Positions 10,598-20,217 of a stretch of 64,000 nucleotides of DNA are shown piece by piece. A program made the position numbers and the translations under genes. The stretch spans positions 310,001 through 374,000 of the forward strand of contig JAQXDL010000022.1 of the NCBI GenBank assembly GCA_029251375.1. Direction: 5' to 3'. Position 1 is the first letter of the stretch, and every line of letters begins with the position of its first letter. The notes under the pieces are model-generated. The model saw nothing but the letters and a program-made list of their open reading frames with translations, ran no database searches and had not been told where the DNA came from. Source of the stretch: Pseudomonadales bacterium. GTDB lineage: Bacteria; Pseudomonadota; Gammaproteobacteria; Pseudomonadales; Azotimanducaceae.

Positions 10598-11095
10598 ATG
10601 AGCACACCGTTTGTAGCGATTTTGATGGGATCCGATTCCGACTTGCCAGTGATGGAAGCAACCTGGGAAGTGTTGAAGAAGTTCAATATCGCCTATGAGG
10701 TGAGGATAACGAGTGCGCATCGAACGCCAGAGGATACGAAAAGCTTCGTCACCGATGCAGACAATCGAGGCTGTGTTGCCTTTGTTGCCGGCGCTGGCAT
10801 GGCTGCTCACTTAGCGGGTGCTGTTGCTGCTTCAACATTGAAGCCCGTCATAGGTGTACCGATCGATTCCGGTCCGCTTCAAGGGTTTGATGCGCTTCTA
10901 TCGACAGTTCAAATGCCTGGTGGGATTCCTGTTGCCTCTGTCGCAATTGGTAAAGCGGGTGCAAAAAATGCGGGATATCTGGCAGCGCAAATTATTGGTG
11001 TTTCTGACTCTGACGTTAGACAAAAGCTAATTGATGAGAGGGCCGCAAATGCTCAGGCAATTCGTGAAAAAAACGACGCATTGAATCTTTCTTGA
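10598..11095 (+). CDS. purE: N5-carboxyaminoimidazole ribonucleotide mutase
   Basis: Class I PurE, which converts N5-CAIR to CAIR in purine synthesis. It has 165 residues. Family motifs: ILMGSDSDLPVM at the N-terminus, the SAHRTPE segment, VAGAGMAAHLAG and MPGGIPVASVAIG. AGGAGATTTT-like ribosome site sequence lies just before the ATG. The usual partner purK is not adjacent; instead tsaC follows with a TTG start overlapping the purE stop (TTGA). Confidence 0.96.
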   Translation: MSTPFVAILMGSDSDLPVMEATWEVLKKFNIAYEVRITSAHRTPEDTKSFVTDADNRGCVAFVAGAGMAAHLAGAVAASTLKPVIGVPIDSGPLQGFDALLSTVQMPGGIPVASVAIGKAGAKNAGYLAAQIIGVSDSDVRQKLIDERAANAQAIREKNDALNLS

Positions 11096-11658
11096 GCGCA
11101 TTACTTTCTCCTAAGCACATTGCGAGTCATTTAGCACCGGGGGAAATCTTCGCCTATCCTACCGAAGGTGTGTGGGGCTTAGGTTGTCGTCCTGATGATC
11201 AACTCGCCGTGGAAAAGATACTATTGATGAAAGGGCGTTCTTGGACCAAAGGACTTATTTTAGTCGCGTCCGAATTGGCCCAACTTACACCCTTTATTGC
11301 ACCGATTACGGGTGAGCAAAAAAAGTTGCTTGAAAAATCCTGGCCAGGTGCAGTGACTTTTTTAATTGCCAAGTCAGACCGAACGCCCGCATGGATATCG
11401 GGTACAAGCGAGAAAGTTGCCGTCCGCGTCAGCAATCACCCAACCGTGGTTAAGCTATGTGAGGAGGTGGGTGAGCCGCTCGTGTCTACCTCGGCAAACC
11501 CTTCTGGAGAGATTGCAGCAGCAAGCTCGACAGTTGTAGTTCAATACTTTGGAACGCAGGTTGACTATATGTGCGAAGGCGAACTCGGTGCCAATAAGGG
11601 TGCTAGTGAAATTAGAGACCTTGAAACTGGAGCTCTCTTGAGGGCGGCAAACATATGA
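11092..11658 (+). CDS. tsaC: L-threonylcarbamoyladenylate synthase (TsaC/YrdC)
   Basis: Makes threonylcarbamoyl-AMP for the t6A37 modification of ANN-decoding tRNAs. It has 188 residues. The YrdC/Sua5 signatures are present: AYPTEGVWGLGCRPDD, KGRSWTKGLILVAS (the KxR...KG type substrate region), WPGAVTFLI, VAVRVSNHP and STSANPSGE. The start appears to be TTG 11092, which overlaps the purE stop by 4 bp; no ATG lies near the N-terminal motif. Its stop overlaps the aroE start by 4 bp, so purE-tsaC-aroE is tightly coupled. Confidence 0.95.
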   Translation: MSALLSPKHIASHLAPGEIFAYPTEGVWGLGCRPDDQLAVEKILLMKGRSWTKGLILVASELAQLTPFIAPITGEQKKLLEKSWPGAVTFLIAKSDRTPAWISGTSEKVAVRVSNHPTVVKLCEEVGEPLVSTSANPSGEIAAASSTVVVQYFGTQVDYMCEGELGANKGASEIRDLETGALLRAANI

Positions 11659-12467
11659 TGCAACTCGGTGTATTTGGTAACCCCGTAGAACACAGTCGCT
11701 CACCTGAGATTCATCAGGCGTTTGCTGCACAGGTTAATTTAGAAATCGATTATCAAAAAATACTCGTACCTTTAGGTGAGTTCAACAAAATAGCGGACGG
11801 TTTTTTTGCTCAAGGTGGGCTTGGGTTTAATATCACGGTGCCATTTAAGTCTGAAGCGTTTGATTATTGCTCCCATCACTCGAAAGAAGCCGAGCTGGCA
11901 GGGGCCGTTAATACAGTAATAAAAAACGACAACGGATTTATTGAGGGGCACAACACTGATGGGCTTGGCTTAGTAAAAGACATTACTAAGAATTTGCAAT
12001 GGATACTAAAAAATAAGCGAATCCTGATACTTGGTGCTGGAGGCGCAGTACAAGGAATTATTGGCAGTCTATTGCTGGAACGCCCTACGCATATACATAT
12101 TTATAATAGAACGCTGAGCAAAGCGAAAGCGTTAGTCGATTCATTTTCTTCCGAAAAAGTACTCGCGATTGAAGAGAACCAGCTTGAGTCTGACTATGAT
12201 GTCATCATCAGCGGCACATCAGCTGGGTTGGATGGGAATGCTGGCGATAGTCTGCCTGCGTATATCGTAGGTGCTTCGACTAGAGCTTATGATTTAATTT
12301 ATTCAACGCGGCCCACACCCTTTCTTCGGTGGGCACAAAACAGTGGTGCTAGCGAATGCGTTGATGGATTAGGGATGCTGGTCGAACAGGCGGCGTTCGC
12401 TTTTGAAATCTGGACAAACAAACAAGTTGTTACGTCTGACGTGATAAAAAATTTACGCGACTGTTAA
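11655..12467 (+). CDS. aroE: Shikimate dehydrogenase
   Basis: NADPH-dependent reduction of 3-dehydroshikimate in aromatic amino acid synthesis. It has 270 residues. N-terminal substrate site EHSRSPEIHQAF, catalytic lysine in GFNITVPFK, GHNTDGLGL with the catalytic Asp, the NADP-binding loop LILGAGGAVQGI and NRTLSKA. Two adjacent ATGs (11655 and 11658) are possible starts; the first overlaps the tsaC stop. prlC follows after 30 bp. Confidence 0.96.
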   Translation: MMQLGVFGNPVEHSRSPEIHQAFAAQVNLEIDYQKILVPLGEFNKIADGFFAQGGLGFNITVPFKSEAFDYCSHHSKEAELAGAVNTVIKNDNGFIEGHNTDGLGLVKDITKNLQWILKNKRILILGAGGAVQGIIGSLLLERPTHIHIYNRTLSKAKALVDSFSSEKVLAIEENQLESDYDVIISGTSAGLDGNAGDSLPAYIVGASTRAYDLIYSTRPTPFLRWAQNSGASECVDGLGMLVEQAAFAFEIWTNKQVVTSDVIKNLRDC

Positions 12468-12497
12468 CAAACCTCAAGGTCAGCATTAGAGTTTATT

Positions 12498-14531
12498 ATG
12501 AAAAATCCTCTGTTAGAGAAAAGTGAGTTGCCACGCTTTGGCTCGATCAAAGCGGAACATGTTGTTCCCGCGATCAAGAAATTAATCCATGATGGCCGCG
12601 ATGAAATTGAGTCACTGCTTGATGCAGGTAAAAACAATTGGCACGAACTGGTAGAGGTTGTCGAAGAGGTTAACGATAATTTATCACAGGCTTATTCACC
12701 GGTGAGTCATATGAACTCTGTCGTTAATACGCCAGAAATCAGAGATGCCTACAACGAAATTCTACCGCTGGTTTCTGCCTATCACACCGAGCTTGGACAA
12801 AACAAAAGGTTATTTGATGCCTACTTGGCCATCAGCGGTAGTGATGAGTTTGCAACACTCGACATTGCGCAGAAAAAGGCTTTGGAAAATGCTATCCGAG
12901 ATTTTCATTTGTCGGGCATCGATCTTGGTGAGTCAGACCAACAGCGTTTTTCTGATATTTCTAAAAGGCTTTCGGAACTGTCGAGCCAGTTTAGCGATAA
13001 CGTATTGGACGCAACCATGGCTTGGTCAAAACTAATTGCGGATGAGAGTGAGTTAGCAGGGTTACCAAACAGTAGCCTCAATGCGGCGGCTCAATTAGCG
13101 GATCAAAAAGGCCATAGCGGTTATCTCTTTACGCTAGATTTCCCAAGCTACTTTCCCGTCCTTAGTTACTGCGAAAATCGCAACCTCAGGCAAGAAATGT
13201 ATGAAGCTTATGTCACGCGAGCATCCGATAAGGGCCCTAATGCAGGTGAATTTGATAATTCGGCTTTGATGATAGAAATACTTTCTTTGAAACAAGAGCA
13301 GGCCGGCTTACTGGGGTTTGCAAATTTTGCAGAGATGTCTTTAGCGACCAAGATGGCGCGTGATACATCGCAGGTGAGTGACTTTCTTAGTGACCTTGCT
13401 GCTAAAGCAAAGCCAAAGGCTGTGGTTGAGTTTGCAGAAATTTGCGACTTCGCTCTCGACAAGTTTGGCGCAGAGAATATAGAAGCTTGGGATGTCAGTT
13501 TTTATGCTGAAAAACTCAAAGAAGCAAAATTTAACGTCTCTGAGGAAGCGTTAAAACCGTATTTTCCAGCAAACACTGTGCTCAACGGTATGTTTGAAGT
13601 CGTTCACCGCCTATTTGATATTGATGTCATAGAGAGCCAGGATGTTGAGACATGGCATGAAGATGTAAAAACCTATGATGTTGTGCGTGATGAATCAGTG
13701 ATTGCGCGTTTTTATCTCGATTTGTATGCACGTGAGAATAAACAAGGTGGCGCTTGGATGGATGATTGTCGCGTTCGACGGGTCTTGCACGATGGAAATA
13801 TACAGCTACCGGTCGCATACCTAACCTGTAATTTCAGTGGTCCGGTAGGGGATGTCCCTGCATTATTGACTCACGACGAGGTCGTGACGCTTTTTCATGA
13901 ATTTGGTCATGGTTTGCATCACATGATGACTCGCGTTCAATGTGCAAGTGTATCCGGCATTAATGGTGTTGCTTGGGATGCGGTCGAATTGCCCAGTCAG
14001 CTGATGGAGAATTGGTGCTGGCAACCCGAAGCTCTGTCGTTCATTTCGGGACACTACGAAACCGGTGAGCCTTTGCCGATTGAGATGCTGGACAACGTGA
14101 TTGCGGCCAAGAATTTTCAATCTGCAATGATGACCGTTAGACAATTAGAATTTGCGACGTTTGATTTTACTTTGCATTCGGAATTTGACCCGCAACTTGA
14201 AGGACAAATATTACAGACCCTTGATCAGGTTCGCGAGTCTGTTGCAGTTGTGCCCGCTGCCAAGTTTAATCGCTTTCCTCATGCCTTCTCCCACATTTTT
14301 GGCGGTGGCTATGCAGCAGGCTATTACAGCTATAAATGGGCCGAAGTGCTTTCGGCTGATGCCTTCGAGAAGTTTGAATCTGAGGGCATTTTTAATCGCC
14401 AAACCGGTGAAAAATACCTATCTTGCATTCTTGAGGTCGGTGGCTCCGTTGATGCAATGGACATGTTTGTTGCATTTCGAGGAAGAGAGCCTCAGGTCGA
14501 GGCATTACTTAGACAAGACGGCATATTATAG
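12498..14531 (+). CDS. prlC: Oligopeptidase A
   Basis: Cytoplasmic M3-family zinc metallopeptidase that degrades oligopeptides such as cleaved signal peptides. It has 677 residues (E. coli about 680). The zinc motif HEFGH is at residues 467-471, in the context TLFHEFGHGLHHMMTR. The downstream glutamate region VELPSQLMENWCW and the HIFGGGYAAGYYSYKWAEVL segment are also characteristic. yheV-like follows 37 bp later, as in many gammaproteobacteria. Confidence 0.96.
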   Translation: MKNPLLEKSELPRFGSIKAEHVVPAIKKLIHDGRDEIESLLDAGKNNWHELVEVVEEVNDNLSQAYSPVSHMNSVVNTPEIRDAYNEILPLVSAYHTELGQNKRLFDAYLAISGSDEFATLDIAQKKALENAIRDFHLSGIDLGESDQQRFSDISKRLSELSSQFSDNVLDATMAWSKLIADESELAGLPNSSLNAAAQLADQKGHSGYLFTLDFPSYFPVLSYCENRNLRQEMYEAYVTRASDKGPNAGEFDNSALMIEILSLKQEQAGLLGFANFAEMSLATKMARDTSQVSDFLSDLAAKAKPKAVVEFAEICDFALDKFGAENIEAWDVSFYAEKLKEAKFNVSEEALKPYFPANTVLNGMFEVVHRLFDIDVIESQDVETWHEDVKTYDVVRDESVIARFYLDLYARENKQGGAWMDDCRVRRVLHDGNIQLPVAYLTCNFSGPVGDVPALLTHDEVVTLFHEFGHGLHHMMTRVQCASVSGINGVAWDAVELPSQLMENWCWQPEALSFISGHYETGEPLPIEMLDNVIAAKNFQSAMMTVRQLEFATFDFTLHSEFDPQLEGQILQTLDQVRESVAVVPAAKFNRFPHAFSHIFGGGYAAGYYSYKWAEVLSADAFEKFESEGIFNRQTGEKYLSCILEVGGSVDAMDMFVAFRGREPQVEALLRQDGIL

Positions 14532-14568
14532 TGCAATGCATATAATAGGCCGTCGACTGGACAATTAA

Positions 14569-14793
14569 ATGACTCAAAAAGCGCGATTTATATCCGGTGC
14601 CGTTTGTCCGTCCTGCCAGCTCGTAGATAAATTAGTACTAGAAGACATTGACGGTGTTTCAACTAGGCGCTGTGTTCGCTGTGGTTTTAATGACAGCCTT
14701 GAGCTTGAGAGCGATGCTGAGCTGGCGGATCGTCAACAAGCCGAAAATGATACTCAAACCGGAGAGTGGCAGCCTATTAGATTCAAGGAATAA
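14569..14793 (+). CDS. yheV: YheV-family zinc-ribbon protein (DUF2387)
   Basis: Small 74-residue protein with two CxxC pairs (CPSCQ near residue 14 and CVRCG near residue 36), which probably form a zinc ribbon. The N-terminus ARFISGAVCP matches the YheV family, whose genes commonly follow prlC. Function is unknown. The acidic C-terminus EWQPIRFKE is also a family trait. Spacing to prlC is 37 bp, so the two are probably co-transcribed. Confidence 0.85.
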   Translation: MTQKARFISGAVCPSCQLVDKLVLEDIDGVSTRRCVRCGFNDSLELESDAELADRQQAENDTQTGEWQPIRFKE

Positions 14794-15526
14794 CGGACTA
14801 AAGCAGGTGCGGGCATCAAGCTTTTGAGCAAAAAGCCATTTACCTGATAAGAGACTTCGTCATTATTTGATTCATATCATGAACAGTTATTAGAAACGTT
14901 GTGCCCCTGTCAAACCATCGGTCGCCACTTGGCGGCATGAGGGATGACTACAAAATAGTGATGAGTGACAAGGTCATTTAACTTCAGATCGGGATTGGTG
15001 CGGGTTTGCGTCCAGATTATGGAGCATAATTGGCTCTCGAACCTAGTTTTAACAATACATGCCGATAAGCTGGAGTGATGAAGCGCAATACTGGAGCCGG
15101 AAAAAGCCAATAAGGTAGCATCTTTACGCTATTGCTGGTTGAGAAACGACGCTGCATTGCTATAATTGCGCCCCGTTGCCGGGTGCCTTGGTTATCTAAT
15201 AAATGAACGACGCTGGTGGTGTTTAACGCACGTTGGACAGCGGTCAAACTAAACGACATTAGGCATCAAGCTAGATTTAGTGCAATTGGAACAACGTAAT
15301 AATTCAAAAAGCTCAAAAAGCTCAATACATACTAGAGGTAAAGCCTCGCGTACATCCAGTTGCTATGGATGTTAGGTAAGTAAGTTTGAATTCAAAGCAC
15401 CATCAATTTTGCGCAATACATTGGTCGCAAACGTGTTGGTTTGCGTATTTAGTGCAACTTAATATTCATACCTCGTTGATTTTTGTCAGCGTGGTCAGAT
15501 TTACATAAAAAATTGGAGTTCTTGGA
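14794..15526. other. 733-bp gene-free region upstream of coxB
   Basis: No convincing gene. It holds a near-consensus sigma-70 promoter (15139-15166) aimed at coxB, which would give a leader of about 350 nt. Within that leader are an imperfect-spacer inverted repeat at 15352-15372 (arms ACATCCA/TGGATGT), a perfect one at 15426-15445 (CGCAAAC, 6 nt, GTTTGCG), and an 11-bp direct repeat ATTTAGTGCAA at 15275-15285 and 15447-15457. An 80-codon leftward frame at 15017-15259 is unsupported by any recognisable motif. Confidence 0.6.
15139..15166 (+). promoter_or_regulatory. Strong sigma-70-like promoter upstream of coxB
   Basis: TTGAGA at 15139-15144, 16-bp spacer, TATAAT at 15161-15166: five of six and six of six matches to consensus. 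Transcription would start near 15173, about 350 nt before coxB. Either coxB has a long leader or a separate short RNA starts here; no terminator is evident in between. Confidence 0.55.
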
Positions 15527-16666
15527 ATGGATAAAGCGAAGCGGTGTAAGTGGCTAGTTGCTTTGTCGCTACTTATGTCGTCGAGTCTTGCATTTGCAGA
15601 CTGGTCGGCATTGAACATGAGGCAGGGAGTGACGGAAATAAGCCAAGAGGTTTATGGACTCCACATGATCATGTTCTGGGTCTGCGTCGTCATTGGTGTT
15701 TTGGTATTTGGAACAATGATTATTTCAATGCTGATGCACCGAAAATCGTTGGGCGTCAAGCCGGCGACTTTTCACGACAACACAACTATAGAGATTGCAT
15801 GGACTATCGTACCAATCATTATTTTGGTTGTACTCGCAATCCCTGCGACCACAACGTTGACGAAAATGTACGATACCGGCGATACAGAAATGGATATTGA
15901 AGTAAGAGGCCTGCAGTGGAAATGGCAGTACACTTACTTGAACGACGATCCATCGAAAGAAATAAGCTTCGTCAGTTCAATGATCACGCCTGATGAGGAA
16001 ATTTATAACCGCGCGGCCAAGCGAGAGAATTACCTCCTTGATGTCGACAACGAGCTGGTAATACCTATAGACACTCGGATTCGATTCTTGATTACATCCG
16101 GCGATGTAATACATTCATGGTGGGTGCCAGATTTCGCATTGAAGAAAGATGCGATTCCTGGATTTGTGCATGAGTTGTGGACAATTGTTGATACGCCAGG
16201 AACTTACAGGGGTAAATGTACCGAGTTATGCGGTCCATATCATGGCTTCATGCCAGTCGTTGTAAGGGCTGTAGAGAAAGATGAATACGCAGCTTGGCTA
16301 CTCGAGCAACAGGCCGAAGCAGAGAAAGTGTTTGAGATTGTTGGTAAGCAATGGTCCGAAGAAGAGTTGATGGTCGAGGGTGAAGAGGTTTATTTACGAG
16401 CTTGCGCATCCTGCCACCAAGTTAATGGAAGGGGACTACCGCCTGCCTTCCCTTCTTTGGTAGGCCAAGGACTTGCAGTCGGTCCGATCGAAGACCATAT
16501 CGACATCGTGCTAAACGGCAAGCCGGGTTCTGCAATGCAGTCCTTCAGCAAGCAGCTGAATGCAGCCGAGATAGCCGCGGTGATTACCTATGAAAGAAAA
16601 TCATGGGGTAATCAGGCTGAGTCAGTTCAGCCGAAAGAAATTTTTGAAATGTTAGAGGCCCAATAG
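15527..16666 (+). CDS. coxB: Cytochrome c oxidase subunit II with fused cytochrome c domain
   Basis: Subunit II of a caa3-type terminal oxidase. It has 379 residues: signal peptide about 1-24, two membrane helices (about 45-70 and 85-108), a periplasmic cupredoxin domain with the CuA ligands Cys231, Cys235, His239 and Met242, then a C-terminal mono-heme cytochrome c domain with CASCH at 293-297 and a likely axial Met in SAMQSF. The fused domain lets soluble cytochrome c deliver electrons directly. It starts the coxB-coxA-cox11-coxC operon; coxA begins 9 bp after its stop. Confidence 0.97.
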   Translation: MDKAKRCKWLVALSLLMSSSLAFADWSALNMRQGVTEISQEVYGLHMIMFWVCVVIGVLVFGTMIISMLMHRKSLGVKPATFHDNTTIEIAWTIVPIIILVVLAIPATTTLTKMYDTGDTEMDIEVRGLQWKWQYTYLNDDPSKEISFVSSMITPDEEIYNRAAKRENYLLDVDNELVIPIDTRIRFLITSGDVIHSWWVPDFALKKDAIPGFVHELWTIVDTPGTYRGKCTELCGPYHGFMPVVVRAVEKDEYAAWLLEQQAEAEKVFEIVGKQWSEEELMVEGEEVYLRACASCHQVNGRGLPPAFPSLVGQGLAVGPIEDHIDIVLNGKPGSAMQSFSKQLNAAEIAAVITYERKSWGNQAESVQPKEIFEMLEAQ

Positions 16667-16675
16667 GAGACCAAG

Positions 16676-18283
16676 ATGAGTGCAGTTATTGAAGAACATC
16701 ATCACGACGATCATCACCATGGCCCAGCAAAAGGTATTATGCGATGGGTTTTTACGACTAACCATAAAGACATTGGAACGCTGTACCTGTGGTTCAGTTT
16801 TGCGATGTTCCTTTTGGGTGGTTCATTTGCACTGGTAATTCGCGCTGAACTATTCCAGCCAGGGCTGCAGATTGTAGAACCTGAATTTTTCAATCAGATG
16901 ACGACCATGCATGGTCTGATCATGGTGTTTGGTGCTGTAATGCCAGCCTTTGTTGGCTTGGCTAACTGGCTAGTGCCTATGATGATCGGTGCGCCAGACA
17001 TGGCCCTACCCAGAATGAACAATTATAGCTTCTGGATTCTACCTTTCGCTTTTACGATGCTAGCAAGTACTTTGCTTATGGAAGGTGGCGGACCTAACTT
17101 TGGATGGACCTTTTACGCGCCATTATCGACGGAGCAAGGGCCGCCTAGTACGACTTTCTTCATCTTTGCTGTGCACTTGATGGGTATCTCCTCGATCATG
17201 GGCTCTATTAACGTGATCGTGACAATTTTGAATTTAAGGGCACCTGGGCTTACATTGATGCAAATGCCTTTGTTTGTATGGACTTGGCTCATTACGGCGT
17301 TTCTTCTAATTGCTGTAATGCCTGTCCTTGCCGGTGTTGTGACAATGATGTTGATGGATATTCACTTTGGCACAGCCTTCTTTAATGCAGGCGGTGGCGG
17401 TGACCCGGTATTATTCCAGCATGTATTTTGGTTCTTCGGTCATCCAGAAGTCTATATCATGATTCTGCCAGCCTTTGGTGTTGTGTCAGCAATCATTCCA
17501 ACTTTCGCTCGTAAGCGTCTATTTGGTTATGCATCAATGGTCTACGCAACGTCATCTATTGCGTTCTTATCGTTTATCGTTTGGGCACATCACATGTTTA
17601 CGGTTGGTATGCCTCTCGCAGGTGAGCTGTACTTTATGTACGCAACCATGTTGATTGCTATTCCAACGGGTGTGAAGGTATTTAATTGGGTCGCAACGAT
17701 GTGGCAAGGTGCTATGACGTTTGAGACGCCGATGCTTTTCGCGATCGCCTTTGTGATTCTGTTCACGATCGGTGGATTGTCAGGTTTGATGCTGGCTATC
17801 GGACCGGCTGACTTCCAGTACCATGATACCTACTTTGTTGTCGCGCATTTCCACTATGTACTTGTGCCTGGGTCTGTATTTTCCATCATGGCGGCTGTTT
17901 ACTACTGGCTACCTAAATGGACCGGTAACATGTACGACGAAGCGCTGGGCAAATTGCACTTCTGGCTCTCCTTCGTTGGCATCAATGTACTGTTCTTCCC
18001 GCAACACTTTGTTGGTCTAGCGGGTATGCCACGACGTGTCCCTGACTACAATCTGCAATTTGCAGACTACAATATGGTGTCATCGGTTGGTGCATTCTTA
18101 TTCGGCTTCTCACAACTCTTGTTCCTATTCATTGTGATCAAGTGTGTTCGAGGTGGCGTGAAGGCAACAGATCAGGTTTGGGAAGGTGCGCACGGATTGG
18201 AATGGACTATTGCATCGCCGGCTCCTTACCATACGTTTACAACCCCGCCCGATCTTAAAGATATATCAGAAGCTCACGGTTAA
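16676..18283 (+). CDS. coxA: Cytochrome c oxidase subunit I
   Basis: Heme-copper oxidase catalytic subunit with 12 expected membrane helices. It has 535 residues. Visible are the CuB/cross-linked site GHPEVYI, the His pair in WAHHMFTVG, the heme-ligand helix [14 protein letters not shown] and the K-channel lysine in [12 protein letters not shown]. The glutamate in GHPEVY marks an A1-type D-channel oxidase. The N-terminal segment is unusually His-rich ([10 protein letters not shown]), which may bind metal or be neutral. Normally this subunit carries heme a and a3; no heme A synthase gene lies in the cluster. Confidence 0.97.
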   Translation: MSAVIEEHHHDDHHHGPAKGIMRWVFTTNHKDIGTLYLWFSFAMFLLGGSFALVIRAELFQPGLQIVEPEFFNQMTTMHGLIMVFGAVMPAFVGLANWLVPMMIGAPDMALPRMNNYSFWILPFAFTMLASTLLMEGGGPNFGWTFYAPLSTEQGPPSTTFFIFAVHLMGISSIMGSINVIVTILNLRAPGLTLMQMPLFVWTWLITAFLLIAVMPVLAGVVTMMLMDIHFGTAFFNAGGGGDPVLFQHVFWFFGHPEVYIMILPAFGVVSAIIPTFARKRLFGYASMVYATSSIAFLSFIVWAHHMFTVGMPLAGELYFMYATMLIAIPTGVKVFNWVATMWQGAMTFETPMLFAIAFVILFTIGGLSGLMLAIGPADFQYHDTYFVVAHFHYVLVPGSVFSIMAAVYYWLPKWTGNMYDEALGKLHFWLSFVGINVLFFPQHFVGLAGMPRRVPDYNLQFADYNMVSSVGAFLFGFSQLLFLFIVIKCVRGGVKATDQVWEGAHGLEWTIASPAPYHTFTTPPDLKDISEAHG

Positions 18284-18295
18284 GGTTGAATTCAA

Positions 18296-18856
18296 GTGAA
18301 CGAGTCGAAGCAGATAGATAGCGCCAAACGCGGAGCAGCCAAACTTGTTTTGGTTGTGGTCGGCATGTTTGGTTTTGGCTTCGCGCTCGTTCCTTTGTAT
18401 GACATTATCTGTGATGTCACCGGTCTAAATGGTAAGACTAGTGGCAAGTACGTTTCAGAGCAGACTCTTCAAATCGATGAAGAACGATCGGTTACCATTC
18501 AGTTTCTAGCGAATAATAATGCGAATATGCCATGGGAATTCCGGCCTGTTTCGCGTTCGCTTGAGGTAACGCCTGGCAAGCTGAATGCGACGGAATTTTA
18601 CGTGAAAAATCCAGCGAAGAATTCAATCACCGGTCAAGCGGTACCAAGCGTGACGCCGTTTAGGGCAGCGCAGTATTTGCATAAAACAGAGTGTTTTTGT
18701 TTCGAACAACAGATATTGGCCAGTGGTGAGTCTATGCAGATGCCACTGCGTTTCATCATCGATAGCGACTTGCCAAAAGATATTACTAAGTTAACCTTGT
18801 CATATACGTTATATGACATCACTGAACAAATTTCAGGTGATCTGGCGGCCGACTAG
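18296..18856 (+). CDS. cox11: Cytochrome c oxidase assembly protein Cox11/CtaG
   Basis: Membrane-anchored copper chaperone that delivers CuB to subunit I. It has 186 residues, starting at a GTG. One N-terminal membrane helix (about 13-35) precedes an immunoglobulin-like periplasmic domain with the copper motif CFCFEQQ near residue 139. The conserved VPLYDIICDVTGLNG follows the helix. It lies between coxA and coxC, the standard gammaproteobacterial order. Confidence 0.95.
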   Translation: MNESKQIDSAKRGAAKLVLVVVGMFGFGFALVPLYDIICDVTGLNGKTSGKYVSEQTLQIDEERSVTIQFLANNNANMPWEFRPVSRSLEVTPGKLNATEFYVKNPAKNSITGQAVPSVTPFRAAQYLHKTECFCFEQQILASGESMQMPLRFIIDSDLPKDITKLTLSYTLYDITEQISGDLAAD

Positions 18857-18892
18857 TCGCGGTCAGTAACCTCGTTTTGATGGAGAGAAAAT

Positions 18893-19801
18893 ATGTCAAC
18901 TATGTCTGATGAGGCTTACGAGCCCTATTACGTGCCAGAACAAAGCAAGTTGCCAATATTTGCTTCTATTGGCATATTTCTGACCGTATACGGCATGGGA
19001 AATATCCTCATTGATATGTCAGCCGGCGAAGAGCGTTCAATTGGCATTTGGGTACTTATGATTGGCGGCCTCGTTTTGGGCTTCACGCTGTTCACTTGGT
19101 TTAGCACCGTTATTAAAGAAAACCATGCGAAGATGTATAGTGCTCAAATGAACAGGTCATTCGTTTGGGGAATGAGCTGGTTTATCCTCTCTGAGGTCTT
19201 CTTCTTCGCCGCATTTTTCGGTGCCCTATTCTACGTTAGAGTATTTTCCATTGACTGGATCGCGGGAGAAGGCGGACGTGGTCCAAGCGACATGCTTTGG
19301 CCAGGTTTCGAGGCTTCATGGCCTCTACTAAACACACCGGACATGGAACGATTTCCGGGTGCGCACACATCAATGGGCTGGTTGGGCTTGCCCTTGGTAA
19401 ATACAGTTTTACTGGTAGCTTCAAGCTTCACAGTCAACATTGCTCACCACGGTATAAAAGAAGGCAATCGGCAGAAGCTCGTACTTTGGCTGGCGATCAC
19501 TGTTGCACTTGGTATCGCTTTTCTTATCTGTCAGGTACTCGAGTATCAACATGCCTACGACGAACTAGGCTTGACACTCAATGCGGGTATCTATGGCACT
19601 ACCTTTTATATGTTGACCGGTTTCCACGGTGCTCACGTAACGCTAGGTACATTCATGTTAGCCATTATGTTGGGTCGTGCGATCAAGGGTCACTTCCGAG
19701 ACGACGACTGTTTTGGTTTCGAAGCGGCCGCTTGGTACTGGCACTTTGTCGATGTTGTATGGATTGGTTTGTTTGTTTTTGTCTACATCTTAGGAAGTTA
19801 A
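18893..19801 (+). CDS. coxC: Cytochrome c oxidase subunit III
   Basis: Seven-helix membrane subunit of the oxidase. It has 302 residues. Characteristic segments are FVWGMSWFILSEVFFFAAFFGA, the TGFHGAHV loop and WYWHFVDVVWIGLFVFVY at the C-terminus. A long periplasmic insertion around GGRGPSDMLWPGFEASWPLL is typical of this subfamily. The preceding ribosome site GGAGAG lies 7 bp from ATG 18893. The operon appears to end at the terminator at 19839-19867. Confidence 0.96.
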   Translation: MSTMSDEAYEPYYVPEQSKLPIFASIGIFLTVYGMGNILIDMSAGEERSIGIWVLMIGGLVLGFTLFTWFSTVIKENHAKMYSAQMNRSFVWGMSWFILSEVFFFAAFFGALFYVRVFSIDWIAGEGGRGPSDMLWPGFEASWPLLNTPDMERFPGAHTSMGWLGLPLVNTVLLVASSFTVNIAHHGIKEGNRQKLVLWLAITVALGIAFLICQVLEYQHAYDELGLTLNAGIYGTTFYMLTGFHGAHVTLGTFMLAIMLGRAIKGHFRDDDCFGFEAAAWYWHFVDVVWIGLFVFVYILGS

Positions 19802-19838
19802 ACTTCCCTCGATTGATACAGATAGATTGTGAAATTAT

Positions 19839-19867
19839 AAAATGACCTTGCCATGCAAGGTCATTTT
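19839..19867. terminator. Bidirectional terminator between coxC and the DUF2909 gene
   Basis: Perfect 13-bp inverted repeat (19839-19851 and 19855-19867) with a 3-nt loop, A-rich on the left and T-rich on the right, so it can stop transcription from either side. It lies between the convergent coxC and DUF2909 genes. Confidence 0.85.
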
Positions 19868-19907
19868 CGTTCTAAACTGTGTTTTCCGATATCCAACAAG
19901 GTTTCAT

Positions 19908-20132
19908 TTAGCCCTGATTATTGTACCAAGGGGATGAAACGACAAGATCACCGGACCAAACACCGTAACCGATAGCCATCAACAGAAGCCCCGCAAGGGA
20001 CACGCGGATCAGCAGCATATTGGCGGTACGTTTGCTGTCGCCACCTTGATCAACGATAAGCGTGAAGAATGCTCTGCCGAGCGCAACTATGTTGCCGATA
20101 AAAAGCAGAACAATAATGATCTTTAACCACAT
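19908..20132 (-). CDS. DUF2909 small membrane protein
   Basis: Small protein of 74 residues with two predicted membrane helices (about 2-24 and 41-62). The segment ALGRAFFTLIVDQGGDSKRT and the twin-helix layout match the DUF2909 family, often found between coxC and surf1 in gammaproteobacterial oxidase clusters. Function is unknown; position suggests a link to oxidase assembly. It is on the opposite strand from the rest of the cluster and divergent from surf1. Confidence 0.75.
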   Translation of the reverse strand: MWLKIIIVLLFIGNIVALGRAFFTLIVDQGGDSKRTANMLLIRVSLAGLLLMAIGYGVWSGDLVVSSPWYNNQG

Positions 20133-20217
20133 GATGAAGAACCTCGAAAAACAAAATGACTCTACTATACTGCCTCAATGGTAATCAATCATGGAAATCT
20201 GAGCGGGTTGCGATATC

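Noticed and set aside
15017-15259. Leftward 80-codon frame upstream of coxB
   Set aside because: No recognisable motif or ribosome site, overlaps another frame, and lies across the strong rightward promoter.
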